Shown: positions 59,199 to 64,000 of the stretch, in pieces
Numbering within the stretch: position 1 is the first letter of the stretch
Layout of the letters: every line of letters begins with the position of its first letter
Virus record (IMG/VR): IMGVR_UViG_3300023179_000009
Coordinates: 186,001 to 250,000 of that record
Direction: 5' to 3' (one strand)
Length of the DNA: 64,000 bases
Origin: a virus
Made by a program: the position numbers and the translations under genes
The notes under the pieces: generated by a model
Seen by the model: the letters and a program-made list of their open reading frames with translations, nothing else
Databases searched by the model: none
Told to the model about the DNA's origin: nothing

Positions 59199-60263
59199 AT
59201 GACCGAGCAACAAGAAAATTCTCCAAGATATGTTCGACCAATAAAAATATTTGGTTTAAATGCAACAAAGAATTATGCAAAAAAAGTTGCAAATCATTTG
59301 CACCTAGATCTGACCCCCATCACAGAAAAATATTATGATGACGGTGAGCCTTACGTAAAAAGTGGAATTGAATATAGCGACAGTCCGGTGGGGAATGTTC
59401 GTGGACACGATGTTTTTGTTATTCAATCTCTTTATAGCGACAACTCTGAATCGATTAGCGACAAGATGATGAAATTGTGTATATTTTGCGGAAGTTTAAA
59501 AGATGCTTCTTCCCATGAAGTTATTCCAATAATTCCTCATCTTGGTTGGGCAAGACAAGATAGAAAAACAGAGAGCAGAGCGCCAATTGCCACAAAATAC
59601 ATTGCTAGAATTTTGGAATCAGTTGGCATAAGTCGAGTTTTACTCTTTGAGTGCCACAATATAGCAGCCGAGCAAAATGCGTTTAATGTTCCAATAGATA
59701 ATCTAGAAGCAAAAAATTTAATTGCCGATTGGTGTGCCTCAGAATTAATAAAAGAAAATAAAACAAAAAATATCAAAGTCCTCAGTCCCGACAGCGGGGC
59801 TTTAGGCAGATGTGAACGATTTAGAAATTCGCTTCTCAAAAAATTACGTGATAGAAATGTTATGTTGGATGATATTGAAATTGTTATTTTTGATAAATTG
59901 AGAATAAAGGGCCAAGTTAAAGGTGGAAGAATAGTTGGAGATGTTAAGGGAGCAGATGTTATAGCCTTTGATGACATGATATCTACTGGATCAACTATGG
60001 GCAAAGCCTCAAAAGCAGTTCAAGAGAATGGTGGTAAAATTTGGTCTATTTGTGCTACACATGGATTATTTTGCGGCAAAGCTAATGATGTATTGAGAGA
60101 AATAGATGCAAAAGTAGTTGTTACCGATACTGTTGAGCCTTTTAGGCTGACAGATGAGAATAAAAGCAAACTTTATATTGTAGATACTTCAAAAATGGTA
60201 GCCGATGCCGTCAAAAGAATTCATAACGGCACCGGCTCCATAAGCGAACTTCTTCGCACTTAA
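59199..60263 (+). CDS. prs: Ribose-phosphate pyrophosphokinase
   Basis: 354 residues from ATG 59199. VIPIIPHLGWARQDRKTESRAPIATKYIARIL-type flexible-loop region (RQDRK), LSPDSGALGRCERF, and the PRPP-binding VIAFDDMISTGSTMGKA. Makes PRPP from ribose 5-phosphate and ATP. In phages it is paired with NadV (nicotinamide phosphoribosyltransferase) for NAD salvage; NadV is not in this window. About 40 residues longer than bacterial Prs. Confidence 0.92.
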   Translation: MTEQQENSPRYVRPIKIFGLNATKNYAKKVANHLHLDLTPITEKYYDDGEPYVKSGIEYSDSPVGNVRGHDVFVIQSLYSDNSESISDKMMKLCIFCGSLKDASSHEVIPIIPHLGWARQDRKTESRAPIATKYIARILESVGISRVLLFECHNIAAEQNAFNVPIDNLEAKNLIADWCASELIKENKTKNIKVLSPDSGALGRCERFRNSLLKKLRDRNVMLDDIEIVIFDKLRIKGQVKGGRIVGDVKGADVIAFDDMISTGSTMGKASKAVQENGGKIWSICATHGLFCGKANDVLREIDAKVVVTDTVEPFRLTDENKSKLYIVDTSKMVADAVKRIHNGTGSISELLRT

Positions 60264-60466
60264 TTCGTTGTCAAATCACTCAGAGTGTTAAGATTTGAAG
60301 TGTTTTTGTCAACTAATTCACTTCTTAGAATGGTAACAGAGTCTGAGGCTTGAATGCCTAACCTGACTTTGTTTGAATCAATTCTAACCACGGTCAGTTC
60401 GACTTGTTCTTTTTCGTTCAATTTCAAAAGGATTTTTTCATCCCTCTTTCTGGATAGGACTAGCAA
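60260..60466 (-). CDS. csrA: CsrA/RsmA-like RNA-binding regulator
   Basis: 68 residues from TTG 60466, GGGAGG 6 bp upstream. MLVLSRKRDEKILL, VVRIDSNKVRLGIQASDSVTILRSELV match CsrA along its length, including the RNA-binding R44-type Arg in ILRSEL. CsrA dimers bind GGA in leaders and repress or stabilise mRNAs. Its stop shares TTAA with the convergent prs. The polar extension DKNTSNLNTLSDLTTN is longer than usual. Likely redirects host or phage mRNA use. Confidence 0.9.
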   Translation of the reverse strand: MLVLSRKRDEKILLKLNEKEQVELTVVRIDSNKVRLGIQASDSVTILRSELVDKNTSNLNTLSDLTTN

Positions 60467-60541
60467 TTTGGGCCTCCCTTCTCTAGTGTCCTAATAATAG
60501 AGTAGTTATCCAATAAAATTTAATTTTTTTTTGCAAAGGTC

Positions 60542-60569
60542 TTGTCGTTGTGTTTTTCAAACGTATACT
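60542..60569 (+). promoter_or_regulatory. Sigma70-type promoter
   Basis: TTGTCG (60,542-60,547), 16-bp spacer, TATACT (60,564-60,569), about 90 bp before the AT-hook protein gene. Spacer equals the other promoters. Confidence 0.55.
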
Positions 60570-60578
60570 GTTAGTGTG

Positions 60579-60617
60579 ATGCCGGAAAAAACAAATGTGG
60601 CCAGTTTTTTCAGGCAT
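60579..60617 (+). promoter_or_regulatory. Leader hairpin of the AT-hook protein gene
   Basis: ATGCCGGAAAAAAC (60,579-60,592) pairs with GTTTTTTCAGGCAT (60,604-60,617), 13 of 14 bp, loop of 11 bases. It begins about 3 bases after the expected transcript start; 40 bp separate it from the ATG. A 5' stabiliser or attenuation element is possible. Confidence 0.5.
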
Positions 60618-60656
60618 TTAAAAAAAAATTTGGCTACTTTGTTTAAGGGTTGATCA

Positions 60657-61253
60657 ATGAAGACGATGACTAAGGGTGGTTTTGGTGTTCGGTTTCAGCA
60701 AATTGAGCAGATTCAGCAAGAGGCTCGTGAAAAGTTTCAAGAGTATCAGCGTTCTCTCAAGGAAGCCCAGGTTGCCTTGAGGAAGTTGGCCGAGGTTGCA
60801 TCGGAAACTTGCGACAATGTTGGAGAAGGTGTTGATTTTGCCACCATGGCTCCTGCAAAGCGGCGAAAAGGTCGCCCTGCAAAGGCCAAGGCTACTGTGG
60901 TCAAGAATGGTCGCAGAAAGTCTCGCAAGATTGGTGCCAAGACCAAAACCCGTGTGCGTGCTGCTTCCAACGGCGAAAGCAAGATTGGCTTGAAACGGTA
61001 TACTTTTGAATTGCTTGGCCGTCCCGCTGCCAGCATCAAGAAGGTGATTTCGGGCTATCCCGAGAACGGCAAGGGTCTAAAGGTTAGCGAGATCAAGGAG
61101 ATCATCGAGAACGAAGGCAAGTGGAGTACTGAGAGTGAAATCGGGCCTCAAATCCATAACGCTCTGTTCGCCTTGCGCAACGCCAAGAAGGTTGAGCGTA
61201 ACGAAGAAGATCGTCGCTATCACCTTGTTGAAGGTGCCGAATACGACGCTTGA
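60657..61253 (+). CDS. AT-hook, coiled-coil and winged-helix-like DNA-binding protein
   Basis: 198 residues. N-terminal coiled coil (about 15-52), very basic centre with AT-hook-like KRRKGRPAK (69-77) and RKSRKIG, and a C-terminal winged-helix-like part (KGLKVSEIKEIIENEGKW ... NALFALRNAKKVERNEED). Resembles a phage nucleoid-associated protein. GC-richer and with different codon use than the glycan genes. Own promoter and terminator. Confidence 0.7.
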   Translation: MKTMTKGGFGVRFQQIEQIQQEAREKFQEYQRSLKEAQVALRKLAEVASETCDNVGEGVDFATMAPAKRRKGRPAKAKATVVKNGRRKSRKIGAKTKTRVRAASNGESKIGLKRYTFELLGRPAASIKKVISGYPENGKGLKVSEIKEIIENEGKWSTESEIGPQIHNALFALRNAKKVERNEEDRRYHLVEGAEYDA

Positions 61254-61283
61254 TAATTGTTTAAAAACACAATTATTTAAGGG

Positions 61284-61312
61284 AAAAGCCCAACCTTGTG
61301 TTGGGCTTTTTT
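61284..61312 (+). terminator. Rho-independent terminator
   Basis: AAAAGCCCAAC (61,284-61,294) pairs perfectly with GTTGGGCTTTT (61,300-61,310), loop CTTGT, then T. Ends the AT-hook protein transcript. Confidence 0.9.
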
Positions 61313-61342
61313 CTTTTTGTACCTTAGTTACTAAGATAGTTT

Positions 61343-62167
61343 ATGATTAATGCTCAAGAATCACTTCCAAAAATTAGTTGCTTGATGGTCACAGCCAATA
61401 ATCGTTTTGATTATTTTAAAAAAAGTGTGCAATGTTATGTTGATCAAACTTACCCAAACCGTGAATTAGTTATAGTAACCGAAGCACCAAGAGATTATCA
61501 AAAAAAAATTAAAGATTATCTCTCAGGGAGGGATGATGTTCATTTTGTTTTTTTAAATGGATGGTATTCCTTGGGTGCCTTAAGAAACATTTCTATGTCT
61601 CTTTGTTATGGAGATGTTTTTGTTCAATGGGACGATGATGATTTTAATGCCCCAGAAAGATTAGCCGTTCAATATAGTTACTTGTCTAGACATCCAAAGG
61701 CACGTGTGTGTTTCCTGTCGGATCAACTTCATTATTACTTCAATTCCGGTTATTTATTTTGGGAAGATTGGGCACAATATTGTTCTAATGGTATTAAAAA
61801 ATGCAGTTTGATACCAGGAACTATTATGGCTTATAGGAGACATTTTCATAATAAATATCCATCTGCCGGGAGTTACTGCTCCGCTGGCGAAGATTCTGTT
61901 TTAACTACAACTCTTTGCGAGAATGATATTGATAATGATCAAGTTGTTTTAATGTCCAACTATGGATATATGCAAATGTACACATTTCATGGGAATAATG
62001 TTTGGGATGAAGAACACCATTTAAAAATATCAAAAAACAGATCGTTGCCTGTGAGTTATATCAATAGAAACAGACAAAGAATCTGCGATACAATAAATTA
62101 TTTGGAACTTGAAGGAACAATAAAAGTTATGGGCCGAGAGGGCTTGGCATTCACTCATGAGGTTTAA
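61343..62167 (+). CDS. GT2 family glycosyltransferase, copy 1 of a pair
   Basis: 274 residues. ISCLMVTANNRFDYFKKSVQCY start, then LGALRNISM and FVQWDDDDFNAPERL (aspartate motif). C-terminal part ends KVMGREGLAFTHEV. Shares order and residues with the next gene, a clear tandem duplicate. Confidence 0.82.
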   Translation: MINAQESLPKISCLMVTANNRFDYFKKSVQCYVDQTYPNRELVIVTEAPRDYQKKIKDYLSGRDDVHFVFLNGWYSLGALRNISMSLCYGDVFVQWDDDDFNAPERLAVQYSYLSRHPKARVCFLSDQLHYYFNSGYLFWEDWAQYCSNGIKKCSLIPGTIMAYRRHFHNKYPSAGSYCSAGEDSVLTTTLCENDIDNDQVVLMSNYGYMQMYTFHGNNVWDEEHHLKISKNRSLPVSYINRNRQRICDTINYLELEGTIKVMGREGLAFTHEV

Positions 62168-62169
62168 AA

Positions 62170-62988
62170 ATGATTTCAGGAAAACTGCCATTAATTTCTT
62201 GTGTTTGTGTTACCAAAGATCGTTTTGAATTATTAAAAAAATCAATTTTTTGTTATTTAAATCAAAATTACCAAAATAAAAATTTAATCATATTGAGTCA
62301 AAGCAATGATGACACTAATAAAAAAATAGAAAAATACATAAAAGATTTATCAAGAGAAGATATTCTTTTTCTTGCTGCTCCAACTATGTTGACGTTAGGG
62401 GCCATGAGAAACACATCTATTGAATTGGCCACCGGCGAAATAATTTGTCAATGGGACGATGACGATTTGTATCACCCCAACAGACTGACTAATCAATATA
62501 AGTGTTTAAAAAGCGATAATAGAAATGTTGCTTCTTTGTATTCAAATTTTTTAAAGTATTTTGCCAATTCAAAAGAAGTATATTGGTGTGATTGGTTAAA
62601 CGAATCAGAGTACTCCCACAGATTTTTGTGTGGTTCGGTGATGTTTTACAAATCTCTTTTTCATATGTGGGAAAATTTTTATCCTGAGCGTGGTGCTCAG
62701 AGTTGTTGTGAGGAAGATTTAAATGTTCTTGAGAAGTTGATGTTAAAAGGGTCCATAGCCCCAGTCTTGGATGGCAATGAATATGTTTATGTTTATCACG
62801 GCGTTAACACCTATGATTTAGATCACCACAAATTAACCTTGGACATTAGATGGGGTAAAAAAGTTTATACAAAAGAAGATTTATTAAAAAAGCAAGATTT
62901 GATTGAGGAAACTTTTGATTTGATACAAATGGACGATATTGTTAAAATTAAGAGTTTAGGAGAAGTTGCTTTTACTTACACAATATGA
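62170..62988 (+). CDS. GT2 family glycosyltransferase, copy 2 of a pair
   Basis: 272 residues, 2 bp after copy 1. ISCVCVTKDRFELLKKSIFCYL, LGAMRNTSIELATGEIICQWDDDDLYHPNRL and ending KIKSLGEVAFTYTI parallel copy 1. Divergence suggests an old duplication. ATGA overlap with the next gene. Confidence 0.82.
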   Translation: MISGKLPLISCVCVTKDRFELLKKSIFCYLNQNYQNKNLIILSQSNDDTNKKIEKYIKDLSREDILFLAAPTMLTLGAMRNTSIELATGEIICQWDDDDLYHPNRLTNQYKCLKSDNRNVASLYSNFLKYFANSKEVYWCDWLNESEYSHRFLCGSVMFYKSLFHMWENFYPERGAQSCCEEDLNVLEKLMLKGSIAPVLDGNEYVYVYHGVNTYDLDHHKLTLDIRWGKKVYTKEDLLKKQDLIEETFDLIQMDDIVKIKSLGEVAFTYTI

Positions 62989-64000
62989 AATTCGAACAAA
63001 AGTACCCCACGGCTTTATCAAACGAGAGATTTGAATTTGAATACTCTTATGTGACCAAAAGCCCAAAACTAGGACAGTGTCGTTGGTGTTCTTCTTTTAC
63101 CAAATGGATAGATGTTCTTTTTCAAGTTAACGTTTGTAGCGAAGAGTGCAACGCTGAGATGTGGCACCGCTATAGGAATGATCAAAAATTAAATGGTACT
63201 TATAAAAATTTTGAGGATCATTTTGAACAAGTAAAAAAAGAATTAAAATTGGGAGAAAAGGCCACGGATGATTGGAAAGACATATTAATTGTTGTTCATG
63301 ATCAACTTGACTATATCAAAGATTGCGTTGATTCGGTACAAAAATATACAAAAAATTACCATTTGTTTATTTGGGACAATGCATCCGGCAAAGAGACTCA
63401 AGAATATATACAAAATTTATTGTTAAAATATGATCCAAACAAAGATAAGCATTATAAATTAACAACTATAAGAAGAGAGAAAAATGTTGGATTTGTGGTT
63501 CCAAATAATGAAATGATTGCTCTCGGGGAAAGTCCCTATATCATCCTACTAAATTCTGATACCAAAGTTTTTGAAAATTGGGACAATACCATGATAGCAT
63601 TTTTAAAAAACAACCCGGAATATGCCCAGGTTGGCTATTGGGGAGGACACCTTAATGCTGATGGGCGTGGATTTGGCGGGGCGAATGGAGAACGTGTTGA
63701 CTATATCCCAGGTTGGTGCTTTTGCATACCACGTGAGACCTACGATCAATTTGGTTTGTTCGATGAACATCTCAAATTCGCTTATTGCGAAGACTCTGAT
63801 TTTTCTTTGAGACTGAAAGAAGGTGGAAAAAAGATTTATTCACTTTACGCTCCACTTGTTCACCACTATCAAAACAAAACTGTAAAACAAGTCGAAAAAG
63901 AAGGTGAATTGGATCTTCAAGCAACTTTTGATCACAATCATTCCTACTTTAAAAATCGTTGGAAAGAATATTTGTCTAAAAATCGAGTTCTTTTGGATCA
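62985..64000 (+). CDS. GT2 glycosyltransferase with N-terminal zinc ribbon, truncated by window end
   Basis: At least 338 codons from ATG 62985 (ATGA overlap), open to the end of the window. Residues about 32-55 CRWCSSF...CSEEC form a zinc ribbon; then DILIVVHDQLDYIKDCVDSV, IWDNAS, REKNVGFVVPNNEMI, ILLNSDTKVFENW (DxD) and FAYCEDSDFSLRL of GT2. The zinc ribbon before a GT2 domain is unusual. Confidence 0.8.
   Translation, partial: MKFEQKYPTALSNERFEFEYSYVTKSPKLGQCRWCSSFTKWIDVLFQVNVCSEECNAEMWHRYRNDQKLNGTYKNFEDHFEQVKKELKLGEKATDDWKDILIVVHDQLDYIKDCVDSVQKYTKNYHLFIWDNASGKETQEYIQNLLLKYDPNKDKHYKLTTIRREKNVGFVVPNNEMIALGESPYIILLNSDTKVFENWDNTMIAFLKNNPEYAQVGYWGGHLNADGRGFGGANGERVDYIPGWCFCIPRETYDQFGLFDEHLKFAYCEDSDFSLRLKEGGKKIYSLYAPLVHHYQNKTVKQVEKEGELDLQATFDHNHSYFKNRWKEYLSKNRVLLD

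Noticed and set aside
1-64000. Stop-codon recoding, as in some large phages
   Set aside because: TAA, TGA and TAG all end recognisable genes (TAG at 20,334, 50,905, and for both tnpB genes) with full-length families and no in-frame stops inside them.
1-64000. CRISPR arrays
   Set aside because: No regularly spaced direct repeats of 20-40 bp found on reading through the window.

Overview
The window is AT-rich bacterial-type DNA, packed almost without gaps with short overlapping genes that start at ATG, TTG or GTG and use all three stop codons. I read it as part of a large bacteriophage genome, most likely a myovirus of the broad T4-like type. This is an inference: no capsid, tail, terminase or replication gene lies in the window. 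The support is the dense run of tiny soluble, zinc-ribbon and one-helix membrane proteins at 0.8-19.6 kb, phage-typical families (proteins resembling DUF5662 and DUF5856, an 'MGMFDY' protein, DUF551), and a set of proteins starting M-x-x-F-x-E-[aromatic] followed by [LI]-x-E, which resembles the T4 capsid-targeting sequence. The host cannot be named; a CsrA homologue suggests a host with the Csr/Rsm system.

Layout. 0-0.8 kb: end of a deoxysugar gene set (GDP-fucose synthase C-terminus, RmlC-like epimerase). 0.8-20.3 kb: one long plus-strand array of about 50 small accessory genes, linked by ATGA/TTGA overlaps, including a metallophosphoesterase, an HExxH protein, a DUF551-HD fusion, a HAD phosphatase, a DUF5662-like HD-type protein, two lipoproteins and a RlaP-like nucleotidyltransferase; a TnpB-only transposon interrupts it at 3.7-5.0 kb. 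20.3-20.5 kb: a GC-rich, highly structured non-coding stretch with its own promoter-like sequence and terminator. 20.5-29.1 kb: a GT9-like transferase, a methyltransferase, a fused HD/CCA-adding enzyme, an HNH nuclease and several proteins with capsid-targeting-like N-termini. 29.1-56.8 kb: a glycan island with about 12 glycosyltransferases, sulfotransferases (one frame-shifted), carbamoyltransferase, exostosin-like and fucosyltransferase-like enzymes, two Fe(II)/2OG dioxygenases, WbqC, hexapeptide acyltransferase, a short DegT-like protein, a leucine-rich-repeat protein and three paralogous coiled-coil methyltransferases. A second TnpB element with an RHH partner sits at 46.6-48.2 kb. 56.8-61.3 kb: a regulatory/housekeeping segment of separate transcription units with recognisable promoters and terminators (small Cys protein, ParB-like protein, zinc ribbon, PRPP synthetase, CsrA, AT-hook DNA-binding protein). 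61.3-64 kb: three more GT2 enzymes, the last cut by the window end.

How they may work together: the sugar genes could build or decorate a surface polysaccharide, either on the host (serotype conversion, superinfection exclusion) or on the virion. ParB, CsrA, PRPP synthetase and the AT-hook protein would act on host physiology and on phage DNA. The proteins with capsid-targeting-like ends, including a tRNA-end-processing enzyme, may travel inside the head and be delivered with the genome. The most unusual items are the structured RNA at 20,340-20,493 (two stacked hairpins whose loops are perfectly complementary), the capsid-targeting-like tags on enzymes, the RHH-coupled TnpB element, and convergent genes that share one palindromic stop tetramer.
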